Origin: Nitrososphaeria archaeon
Lineage (GTDB): Archaea; Thermoproteota; Nitrososphaeria; Conexivisphaerales; UBA164
Length of the DNA: 11,562 bases
Assembly (NCBI GenBank): GCA_029775955.1
Contig: JARVJW010000147.1
Span: 1-11,562 of the forward strand
Direction: 5' to 3'
Shown: in pieces, positions 1 through 5,989 of the stretch
Layout: each line of letters opens with the position of its first letter
How positions within the stretch are numbered: position 1 is the stretch's first letter
The notes under the pieces: model-generated
What the model was told of the DNA's origin: nothing
Databases searched by the model: none
Seen by the model: only the letters and a program-made list of their open reading frames with translations
Translations under genes and position numbers: made by a program

Positions 1-354
1 AGCAAACACGATTATATAAAACTCCAAAAATATGTAGAATATAAGTCTGCATGGAATGGGTATGAGACAGTATTTGTTGATGCCTATGGTACATCAAAAA
101 CCTGCTCCAGATGCGGGTATTATAATAGAGACCTAAGAGGGGCAAGCACATTCAAATGCCCAAATTGCGGGCTTATAATCGATAGGCAGAAAAACGCATC
201 AATAAACATATGAAACAAATTCCTTAGTATGTGGGGAGTTATGGGTTCCCCCCGAAAGGAGCCAAGCTCGATGAGTTCTCCGATGAACCCAGAGGAGGAT
301 AAGAGCGATGAGGCTCAGGAACTGAGTATGGATTCCATACATATTCATACTTAA
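1..354 (+). pseudogene. tnpB: TnpB (IS200/IS605 OrfB) C-terminal part, cut by the window edge and by an internal TGA
   Basis: The gene enters from the left edge in frame 1. Residues 1-70 give the end of an IS605-type OrfB/TnpB, an RNA-guided nuclease of IS elements: an EYKSAWNG stretch, a four-Cys zinc ribbon (TCSRCG followed by KCPNCG), and the last RuvC block, where an Asp precedes KNASINI. A TGA at 211-213 interrupts the frame. Reading on in the same frame gives 46 more sense codons, starting NKFLSMWGVMGSP, then TAA at 352-354. Family members commonly carry an aromatic residue here (NINIW/Y plus a basic tail), so TGA most simply replaces TGG (Trp). That the tail frame survives points to a recent mutation, or to selection on an RNA overlapping the tail. 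The upstream part, including the first two RuvC acidic residues, is not visible. The family call is firm. Whether this copy is dead rests on the single stop. Confidence 0.88.
214..354 (+). ncRNA. Possible omega-RNA (reRNA) scaffold region at the 3' end of tnpB
   Basis: TnpB elements of the IS200/IS605 family make a guide RNA that overlaps the tnpB 3' end and runs to the right end of the element. This stretch is rich in short perfect dyads. GGGTTC (243-248) pairs with GAACCC (285-290), or alternatively GGTTCC (244-249) pairs with GGAGCC (258-263) with one G-U. GAGC/GCTC arms (259-262, 266-269) surround a CAA loop, and CTCAG/CTGAG arms (314-318, 322-326) surround a GAA loop. It is also visibly richer in G+C than the AT-rich DNA after 354. 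The right end of the element and any guide segment cannot be fixed from this sequence alone. The call is inferred from position and structure. Confidence 0.4.
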
Positions 355-539
355 TTTAGAACCCCTTCGTAACTTACTAAATTACTCTTCACTGTTTTAT
401 ATCATTACTATTATCAATATGCTTAGCATATATTTATAATGATTTATGAATGATATAATATCCGGTTTGTAAATGTCATATTGTTTTTACTAGGCAATTA
501 TAAATACCGCAAAAAATTTATCCAGCACTTAAGACAAAA
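355..539. other. AT-rich spacer between the tnpB relic and gdhA
   Basis: I see no open frame or RNA gene here. The stretch is very AT-rich and carries the dyad at 401-443, described separately. It also holds a second TATA-like string (ATTATAAATA, about 497-506) upstream of the better-placed box at 540-547. The right end of the left IS element may lie near the start of this spacer, but no clear boundary is visible. Confidence 0.5.
401..443. repeat. Nested AT-rich inverted repeat upstream of gdhA
   Basis: ATATGC (417-422) and GCATAT (426-431) are perfect inverted arms around TTA. A second pair, ATCATTA (401-407) and TAATGAT (437-443), is centred within 2 nt of the same point. It could be an operator for gdhA, about 100 nt upstream of its TATA box, or part of the end of the neighbouring IS element. 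In DNA this AT-rich, short dyads also arise by chance. Confidence 0.35.
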
Positions 540-547
540 TTTATAAA
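540..547 (+). promoter_or_regulatory. TATA box of gdhA
   Basis: TTTATAAA is centred at about 543-544. Archaeal transcripts start about 22-27 nt beyond the box centre, which predicts a start near 567-570. That coincides with an ATG at 567 that is not in the gdhA frame, so the box bears directly on the gdhA start question. Confidence 0.55.
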
Positions 548-576
548 GAATATAATTTAGGTTACCATGACAAAAA

Positions 577-1833
577 TTGAGTGAAAAAAAGCAGAACCCA
601 TGGGAAATGGCGCTTTCACAATTCAAGAAGGCGGCAGATATAATAAATTTGTCAGACGATTTAAGGGACGTGTTATCAGTTCCTCAGAGAGAGATACATG
701 TTGCGGTTCCAGTAAAAATGGATAACGGAAAGATTAAGGTCTTTACAGGATACAGGGTGCAGCACAACAATGCACGTGGGCCATACAAGGGAGGGATAAG
801 GTATCATCCAAACGTATCAATAGAAGAAGTTAAAGCGCTGTCAATGTGGATGACCTGGAAAACCGCAGTGCTTGACTTGCCGCTTGGTGGAGCAAAGGGA
901 GGAATAATATGTGACCCCAAAGCGTTATCAACAGGAGAAAATGAACGCCTTACCAGGAGATATGCATACGCAATCTCAAAATTTATAGGACCATATGAAG
1001 ATGTTCCAGCACCAGATGTTTACACTACACCACAGCACATGGCTTGGATAATGGATGTGTACAGCGCACTTGTGGGGCACTATGAACCGGGTGTTATAAC
1101 AGGAAAACCAATTGAATCAGGCGGAAGCCTAGGCAGATCTAATTCTACTTCCCGCGGAGTTGCAATAACAGTTGCAGAAGCAGCTAAACACATGAATATA
1201 AAGCTCAAGGATGCATCGGTTGCAATACAAGGATTCGGCAATGTGGGATCCAACGCTGCCATTATAATGTCACAGGAATATGGAATGAAAATCGTAGCAG
1301 TAAGTGACTCAAAGGGGGGTATATACAAGAAGGATGGATTAAACGTCAATTCAGTGCTTAAAGAAAAGGAAAAGAGTGGTACAGTTACAACACTAAATAA
1401 TGTGGATAAGATTACAAATGAAGAAGTTCTTGCACTTGATGTGGACGTACTTGTCCCCGCCGCATTAGAAGAAGTTATAACTGAAAAAAATGCAAATAAA
1501 ATAAGGGCAAAGATAATCAGCGAAGGAGCAAATGGTCCAACAACTCCAGAGGCTGACGAAATATTATATAAAAAGGGTTCATTAGTGATCCCTGATATAT
1601 TAGCAAATAGCGGAGGGGTTACAGTAAGTTATTTTGAGTGGGTGCAGAATCTGCAAAGATTATGGTGGAGTGAAGAGGAAGTAAACAAGATGCTCACAGA
1701 AAGGATGACCAAGTCTTTTAATGATGTTTATGAGGCGGCGAAAAAATATAAAATAGACATGAGGACAGCTGCGCTTACATTAGCAGTCAAGAGGGTTTCA
1801 GATGCCGTAATGGCAAGAGGAATATGGCCATAA
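577..1833 (+). CDS. gdhA: Glutamate dehydrogenase, NAD(P)-dependent
   Basis: This enzyme interconverts glutamate and 2-oxoglutarate plus ammonia in the cytoplasm, linking nitrogen assimilation to the TCA cycle. The 418-residue length is normal for the hexameric small GluDH family. The N-terminal substrate domain has the GPYKGGIRYHP block (68-78), the substrate-binding Lys of MTWK (K95), the catalytic GGAKGG Lys (K107) and the PAPDVYT Asp (D147). The C-terminal Rossmann domain has GFGNVG (219-224). Conserved NPWEMAL (7-13) shows that the N-terminus is nearly complete. Coenzyme preference cannot be read safely. The start is uncertain. The in-frame codon is TTG at 577, while an ATG at 567, correctly spaced from the TATA box for a leaderless mRNA, is one base out of frame and stops after five codons. 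The gene has its own promoter and is followed by a T-run terminator. Confidence 0.95.
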   Translation: MSEKKQNPWEMALSQFKKAADIINLSDDLRDVLSVPQREIHVAVPVKMDNGKIKVFTGYRVQHNNARGPYKGGIRYHPNVSIEEVKALSMWMTWKTAVLDLPLGGAKGGIICDPKALSTGENERLTRRYAYAISKFIGPYEDVPAPDVYTTPQHMAWIMDVYSALVGHYEPGVITGKPIESGGSLGRSNSTSRGVAITVAEAAKHMNIKLKDASVAIQGFGNVGSNAAIIMSQEYGMKIVAVSDSKGGIYKKDGLNVNSVLKEKEKSGTVTTLNNVDKITNEEVLALDVDVLVPAALEEVITEKNANKIRAKIISEGANGPTTPEADEILYKKGSLVIPDILANSGGVTVSYFEWVQNLQRLWWSEEEVNKMLTERMTKSFNDVYEAAKKYKIDMRTAALTLAVKRVSDAVMARGIWP

Positions 1834-1848
1834 AATAACAATTAAATA

Positions 1849-1868
1849 CCTTTTTTTTGTTTATTTGT
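1849..1868 (+). terminator. T-rich terminator after gdhA
   Basis: A run of eight T residues (1851-1858) followed by more T-rich sequence lies 18 nt after the gdhA stop. Archaeal intrinsic termination needs only such U-runs, without a strong hairpin. The next gene has its own promoter just beyond. Confidence 0.55.
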
Positions 1869-1876
1869 TATAAATA

Positions 1877-1886
1877 TTTTTAAAGG
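1877..1886 (+). promoter_or_regulatory. TATA box of the radical SAM gene
   Basis: TTTTTAAAGG is centred 28 nt before the ATG at 1910, with no Shine-Dalgarno between them, which predicts a leaderless mRNA. A second candidate, TTATAAATA (1868-1876), lies 38 nt before the ATG and would leave a short leader. Confidence 0.45.
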
Positions 1887-1909
1887 TCTTTAATTTCTAA
1901 ATTTTAATT

Positions 1910-3544
1910 ATGGTATTAGAAGAAAAATTCGGAGAATCAGAAAATGAAAATGTTAAATTTGTAAGGCAAACTAGGAGCATATGTCCAGAGTGCAACAGAA
2001 TAATCGATGCCACAATATTTGAAAGGGGGGGCAAAGTTTATATTGGTAAGACATGCCCCAAGCACGGCTATTTTGAAGAAGTGTATTTCAGTTCTTATTC
2101 CATGTATGAAAGATTTTCTAGTTATGCACAAGATGGTCGTGGAATTGAAAATCCAAAAATCATATCTGAGGGCATAACATGCCCTGCAAGCTGTGGTTTA
2201 TGTTCTAATCATCTCAGTCATACTGCTTTAGCTAACATTGTGTTAACAAACCGTTGTGACCTAAATTGTTGGTATTGCTTCTTTTATGCAGAAAAAGCGG
2301 GTTACATCTACGAGCCAACTATAGACCAAATCAGGAGAATGGTAAGGAACATGCTTGGTGAAAAACCAATACCCGGTGTGGCTGTGCAACTTACAGGCGG
2401 AGAACCCACTATGAGGGAAGACCTCATTGAAATTATAAAAGCAATAAAGGAAGAGGGGTTAACCCACATTCAGTTAAACACAGACGGTGTAAACCTATCA
2501 AGAAAACCAGAACTAGTTAAAGCAGTGAGAGACGCAGGGGTAAATACACTATATGTCAGCTTTGATGGTGTAACCCCCAAATCAAACCCAAAAAATTACT
2601 GGGAAATACCAGGATTGTTAAAGAATTGCAGGGATGCCAATCTAGGATTGGTGCTAGTGCCCACCGTAATAAATGGCATAAATGACCATGAAGTTGGGGA
2701 TATGCTGCGCTTTGCATTCCTTAATATGGACATTGTTAGGGGTTTAAATTACCAGCCAGTTTCACTGGTAGGGCGCATCCCGAAAAGGGAGCGCGAAAAG
2801 TTCAGAATAACGATTCCAGATGTAATAGGAAAAATAGAGGAACAAACAAGGGGCACGGTAAAGTCAGACGACTGGTTCCCGATTCCTGCTGCAATGCCAT
2901 TTTCCAGATTTATAGAAGCATGGACCGGCCAGTTAAAATATGAATTAAGCACTCACTTTGCCTGTGGTGCAGCCACATACATATTTAACGATGATGGAAG
3001 GATGGTGCCAATTTCTAGATTTGTTGATGTTGATGGGTTACTGAAATTCTTAGATGAAAAGGCAGAAAAAATAGAGCGTGGTGAAAACAAATATATAGTA
3101 GGCTTATCAGTGATAACAAATATTTCAAAATATATTAATAGGTCTAGGATGCCTAATGGATTAAACCTAGCACGGATGTTGACAAACGTGATAGTAAAAC
3201 ATGATTATTCCGCCTTGGGTGAGCTTCAGATGAAATCATTGTTTGTAGGCATGATGCACTTTCAGGACAAATATAATCACGACGAAGAGCGTGTTAGGCG
3301 TTGTGACATCCATTATCTAACACCTGACGATAGGATAATTCCCTTCTGCACATTTAATGTAATACCTGAATGGTACAGGGATAGGATTCAGAAAAAATAC
3401 TCCGTTACAATTGAGGAATGGGAAACACGTACCGGAAGAAAACTCAAAAACGACTACTATGTAAGGCCCAGTTTCAGTCATGAGGAAGGGGAAGACCTGT
3501 TTAAAAAAATGGGCATAGATAAAGCATCAATTAAGGAAGCATAA
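1910..3544 (+). CDS. tes: Radical SAM protein, likely tetraether lipid synthase (GDGT/MAS synthase, Tes)
   Basis: The likely role is to join the phytanyl tails of two archaeol-type diether lipids tail to tail by radical chemistry, giving membrane-spanning tetraethers. The radical SAM cluster motif CDLNCWYC (C116, C120, C123) is clear, followed by GGEP (163-166), the SAM-binding motif. Before it come CPEC (C25, C28), CPKHG (C49) and CPASCGLC (C91, C95, C98). After it lie C352, C465 and C480. This Cys-rich layout fits the characterised Methanocaldococcus protein MJ0619, described as holding three 4Fe-4S clusters plus a rubredoxin-like iron. Which Cys binds which metal is inferred. The 544-residue length fits. 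The ATG at 1910 is supported by the TATA box at leaderless spacing. Related radical SAM proteins of unknown substrate share this architecture, so the substrate rests on similarity. The gene is monocistronic or read with the small gene 41 nt downstream. Confidence 0.8.
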   Translation: MVLEEKFGESENENVKFVRQTRSICPECNRIIDATIFERGGKVYIGKTCPKHGYFEEVYFSSYSMYERFSSYAQDGRGIENPKIISEGITCPASCGLCSNHLSHTALANIVLTNRCDLNCWYCFFYAEKAGYIYEPTIDQIRRMVRNMLGEKPIPGVAVQLTGGEPTMREDLIEIIKAIKEEGLTHIQLNTDGVNLSRKPELVKAVRDAGVNTLYVSFDGVTPKSNPKNYWEIPGLLKNCRDANLGLVLVPTVINGINDHEVGDMLRFAFLNMDIVRGLNYQPVSLVGRIPKREREKFRITIPDVIGKIEEQTRGTVKSDDWFPIPAAMPFSRFIEAWTGQLKYELSTHFACGAATYIFNDDGRMVPISRFVDVDGLLKFLDEKAEKIERGENKYIVGLSVITNISKYINRSRMPNGLNLARMLTNVIVKHDYSALGELQMKSLFVGMMHFQDKYNHDEERVRRCDIHYLTPDDRIIPFCTFNVIPEWYRDRIQKKYSVTIEEWETRTGRKLKNDYYVRPSFSHEEGEDLFKKMGIDKASIKEA

Positions 3545-3556
3545 AAATAGGAGACC

Positions 3557-3567
3557 TTATATTTTAA
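3557..3567 (+). promoter_or_regulatory. TATA-like box of the small gene at 3586
   Basis: TTATATTTTAA is centred about 24 nt before the ATG at 3586 in the 41-nt gap after the Tes gene. The spacing matches the other leaderless starts in the window, so the small gene may be transcribed on its own rather than only by read-through. Confidence 0.4.
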
Positions 3568-3585
3568 TAGTTATTATTAAATGAT

Positions 3586-3864
3586 ATGGTAAAGAGAAAA
3601 TTTATTATAGACCTAGATGGGGAGAAGGTGGAAATAGAAGGATACGACCCTAAAAAGGCATTGATTCGTTATTTAATGAAAAAGAGGAGAAGCATGCTTA
3701 TGACAAAGGATAAAGAAAAGGTTGAAAAAATGTGGGAGAAGGTTCCTTCGAACGCTTCGGTTTCTGGCGCAAGATCAGAAAAGAACTACAAAATTACTTG
3801 GAAAAGGCTTGGAGAGGGGGAGCTGGCTGGAGCCCGATTTGTATTTGAACTTCAGGAAATTTAG
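3586..3864 (+). CDS. Small basic protein of unknown function next to Tes
   Basis: I do not recognise this 92-residue protein. It is Lys/Arg-rich. It opens with KFIIDLDGEKVEIEGYDP (4-21), which looks like a beta hairpin, followed by a basic helical stretch (KKALIRYLMKKRRS, 23-36) and a second Lys-rich helix (about 41-53). It ends in two probable beta strands (KNYKITWKRLG, 66-76, and ARFVFELQEI, 83-92). No Cys, signal peptide or membrane segment is visible. The coding character is supported by a single clean frame, a correctly spaced TATA-like box, and position just after the Tes gene on the same strand. The basic beta-alpha-beta pattern would suit a nucleic-acid-binding or small adaptor protein, but that is a guess. 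The frame ends at the edge of a decayed tnpB region, so the extreme C-terminus might have been altered by insertion. Confidence 0.7.
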   Translation: MVKRKFIIDLDGEKVEIEGYDPKKALIRYLMKKRRSMLMTKDKEKVEKMWEKVPSNASVSGARSEKNYKITWKRLGEGELAGARFVFELQEI

Positions 3865-3989
3865 AATCATAACCGTGATTAGCGCCATTCAGACGCATTT
3901 CCACATGGGCAGGTTTATTGCTCATGCGGACCATGACAACAGATGATTGAGTTAGGTTACGATTTCTGTTAACCGTGTTAACATACACC
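3865..3989 (-). other. 3'-flank of the minus-strand tnpB relic, with hairpin
   Basis: This stretch lies just after the inferred stop of the minus-strand tnpB, where an IS605 right end and omega-RNA scaffold would be. It holds a long dyad: CATGGGCA (3904-3911) and TGCTCATG (3919-3926) pair with one G-T around a 7-nt loop, extended by CC/GG outside one mismatch. A frame crosses it on the minus strand but resembles nothing known and overlaps the plus-strand gene ending at 3864. The element's end is not defined. Confidence 0.35.
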
Positions 3990-4652
3990 TTAAGTTATCA
4001 TCTTTGATATGCTCCTTGGGTGCAACCTTATATCTCGTCCGCAAAAGCTTTCGGAAATGCCTTATCGTGTTACATTCATTATTTTTCCTTCCGTATGCGG
4101 AAGATTTCTCTCGATACCATATTTCTCATATACAATGTTTCATGCTTTCGCCATCCAGAAAAGAACATTTGCTTGTATAGCTTTCATTCTGTATGATCAC
4201 CTTGATTCCTCTGCTCTGTATTGTATTTGTGTTGAATGGAATCTGTACAAAGTTCTGATTGTTCTTCTTTCACATGCTGGCAAATTGTTTCCATCATTAT
4301 TGTGACCTAAGACAGTTGTGTCGATGCTCTTTGCATAAGCTACTATAGCTTTCGAGGCCTTATGGTTAATAACCTCATCAAGCATCTCGAAAAATATTTT
4401 TCAAATGACTGAATAAATTGCATATCCATCATAAAGCACTATTGCGTCTACTGCATCTGATTTTTAAATCATTCTTATGTTTTGGATGCACATGCATAAA
4501 TGGCTGTTTTTTTCTTATTCAGAATTTTGTGAGCTTATTATAATTGTGCATTTTGTTCGGCATTACGGTGTAATGTATTTTCCCGTCCACACGAAGTGTT
4601 TTTCTAGATATCTGCAATAGGTTCAGAACTTTAGCTTTTGTAGTTAATACAT
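3990..4652 (-). pseudogene. tnpB: Decayed TnpB (IS605 OrfB), multiple frameshifts and internal deletions
   Basis: Read on the minus strand, this region spells recognisable TnpB blocks in shifting frames. An N-terminal LTTKAKVLN lies at about 4621-4647, after an ATG at 4650-4652 that is one base out of frame. Then come HKASKAIVAYAK and DTTVLGHNN (about 4293-4364), WKQ in another frame at about 4285-4293, NNQNFVQIPF (4234-4263), GIKVIIQNESYTSKCSFLD (about 4150-4209), and a C-terminal GRDIRLHPRSI stretch ending at a TAA near 3990-3992. The order GHNN-WKQ, NQNFVQIPF, ESYTSKCSFLD is diagnostic of one OrfB subtype, distinct from the zinc-ribbon type at 1-354. Only about 660 nt remain, against roughly 1.1-1.2 kb for an intact gene, so much of the N-terminal half is deleted. 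The order of the blocks is intact, so this is one decayed gene. Nothing functional can be made from it. Confidence 0.85.
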
Positions 4653-4776
4653 ATTAATTATATCAGGTTATTACTTTTATTGAATTATAGCTACAGATAA
4701 ATTACCATCAATTGGCACAGTAGAATTTTTTGTAAATCTTATTCATAATCCTTAAATTGCGCCAAGATTTCATATT
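4653..4776. other. Intergenic segment upstream of the MFS gene
   Basis: This AT-rich sequence contains no open frame that I can support. It would hold the left end of the minus-strand tnpB element, but no terminal hairpin is evident. The last 30 nt hold the MFS promoter. Confidence 0.5.
4750..4758 (+). promoter_or_regulatory. TATA-like box of the MFS transporter gene
   Basis: CCTTAAATT is centred about 23 nt before the ATG at 4777, with no ribosome-binding site between, which fits a leaderless transcript. Confidence 0.4.
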
Positions 4777-5952
4777 ATGGTATTGGACGAAAAAATCCGG
4801 GCACTAATATTTACTGGAATAGGGCACTACCTAAACGACACTTTTTTGGTTTTACTGTCAATCCTGATAGTTTATTATCTAGTTGAAGGGATATCCCCTG
4901 TTTTTTTAGCTATAGCAAGTGCGGTTTATGGTGTAATTTCCGGACTACTAAGTGCACCAATTGGAGGTTTAGCTGATAGGAAGCAAAATTATGCGGAACT
5001 CATGTTTTTTGGTTTTTTTCTCATTGGAATGTCAAATATCTTATTTGCAGTTTCATTTTTAGTGTATAAGCTTTATTTTATAGCAGTGGGATCGGTTATG
5101 CTTGGAAGTGGAGCCGCATTCTATCATCCATTAGGGGGATCTATACTGCAAATAAAATATGGGGGTAAAGAGGCACCCAAAGCCCTTGGCATAAATGGGT
5201 CACTTGGGAGCCTTGGACGAGCAATATCGCCAACACTTTTAGTGCTTTTGTTGACATTTTTGGGCAAAGTTAGAGGTATGTTAGTTGTGTCAATATATAC
5301 ATTTGTGCTCGGAATAATTGTATATCTGGGGCTGAGGGGGCTCACAATTATAGTCTCAGGAGATAAAACAAAAGCCGTTAAGAGCTCTATTCGCAAGTAC
5401 ACATATCTGTTACTGCCTTTATCAATAATGATATTTGTAAGGTCCATGTTTACGTTTGGAGTAATGATGTATATACCATCCTATATGACATATTTATATA
5501 AATCAACAATTGTCATGGGCTTGGTCCTGACTGTAAGCTATTCTATGGCAATATTTGGTCAGCCATATTTTGGCAGGATAACATCGAGTTTAGGTGGAAG
5601 AATGGTACTCATAATCACCACAGTGGGTGCAACGGTGTCATTTTTGCTTTTTATTCTTTTAAAAGGTTTCTATGTGCAGATCATACTTTTTGCCATATAC
5701 TCTTTTTTTGCTTATAGTGGATTTCCAAATCTGCTCGGTTATGTAGGACAGGTTGTTGATCGTGGTGCCCTAACAAGGGCAAATGGCATTGTTTGGGGAA
5801 TAGGTAATTCGGTTGGAGGAGCCATTGGGGTCCTTTTAGGTGGATCGCTAATAGCGTCTATAGGGTTAGAGGCCGTTATGTGGGTTTTTGCAGCAATAGC
5901 AGTAGCATCGACGGCATTGCTTGCTATACTTCCAAAACAACGTGGCGCATGA
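4777..5952 (+). CDS. MFS transporter, fosmidomycin-resistance (FsR)-like
   Basis: This is a secondary transporter of the cytoplasmic membrane, probably moving a small solute or drug against a cation gradient. The 391 residues alternate hydrophobic spans with short loops, consistent with 12 TM helices in two halves (about 8-190 and 208-386, split by a Lys-rich loop at 195-208). GGLADRK (63-69) is the MFS motif A between TM2 and TM3, and the second half has its counterpart (GQPYFGRITSSLGGR, 261-275). SGAAFYHPLGGS (111-122) and the following GSLGSLGRAISP (141-152) resemble the G-x-FHP-x-GS block of the FsR branch of MFS. The substrate cannot be read from sequence. No signal peptide precedes TM1. 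The ATG fits the TATA box. The gene sits between two tnpB relics, so it may have arrived with mobile DNA, though its composition is not obviously different from its neighbours. Confidence 0.85.
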   Translation: MVLDEKIRALIFTGIGHYLNDTFLVLLSILIVYYLVEGISPVFLAIASAVYGVISGLLSAPIGGLADRKQNYAELMFFGFFLIGMSNILFAVSFLVYKLYFIAVGSVMLGSGAAFYHPLGGSILQIKYGGKEAPKALGINGSLGSLGRAISPTLLVLLLTFLGKVRGMLVVSIYTFVLGIIVYLGLRGLTIIVSGDKTKAVKSSIRKYTYLLLPLSIMIFVRSMFTFGVMMYIPSYMTYLYKSTIVMGLVLTVSYSMAIFGQPYFGRITSSLGGRMVLIITTVGATVSFLLFILLKGFYVQIILFAIYSFFAYSGFPNLLGYVGQVVDRGALTRANGIVWGIGNSVGGAIGVLLGGSLIASIGLEAVMWVFAAIAVASTALLAILPKQRGA

Positions 5953-5989
5953 GGAATTATTATGCACAGATTGGTTCATTACTCACATA

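Noticed and set aside
211..213. TGA as a recoded sense codon (Trp, selenocysteine or pyrrolysine-like)
   Set aside because: TGA is used as a normal stop elsewhere here (MFS, glyA, TFE-beta), and the gene is an IS relic among other broken copies. A nonsense mutation is simpler.
1080..1349. Minus-strand frame of 89 codons inside gdhA
   Set aside because: It lies fully antisense to conserved gdhA coding sequence, including GFGNVG. It is a codon-bias shadow.
3722..3946. Second plus-strand frame overlapping the small gene after Tes
   Set aside because: It overlaps most of the better-supported 3586-3864 gene, lacks a start signal and runs into the tnpB flank.
3794..3988. Minus-strand frame of 64 codons
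   Set aside because: It spans the 3' flank of the tnpB relic and the end of the opposite-strand gene. It shows no TnpB motif or other known motif, so I treat it as chance reading through the element's end.
4009..4305. Plus-strand open frame of 98 codons in the 0.9-kb gap
   Set aside because: It is the antisense of the decayed tnpB, whose minus-strand blocks (NQNFVQIPF, ESYTSKCSFLD) explain the sequence. No promoter of the local type precedes it.
5124..5447. Minus-strand frame of 107 codons inside the MFS gene
   Set aside because: It is antisense to transmembrane coding sequence, with no start context or family resemblance.
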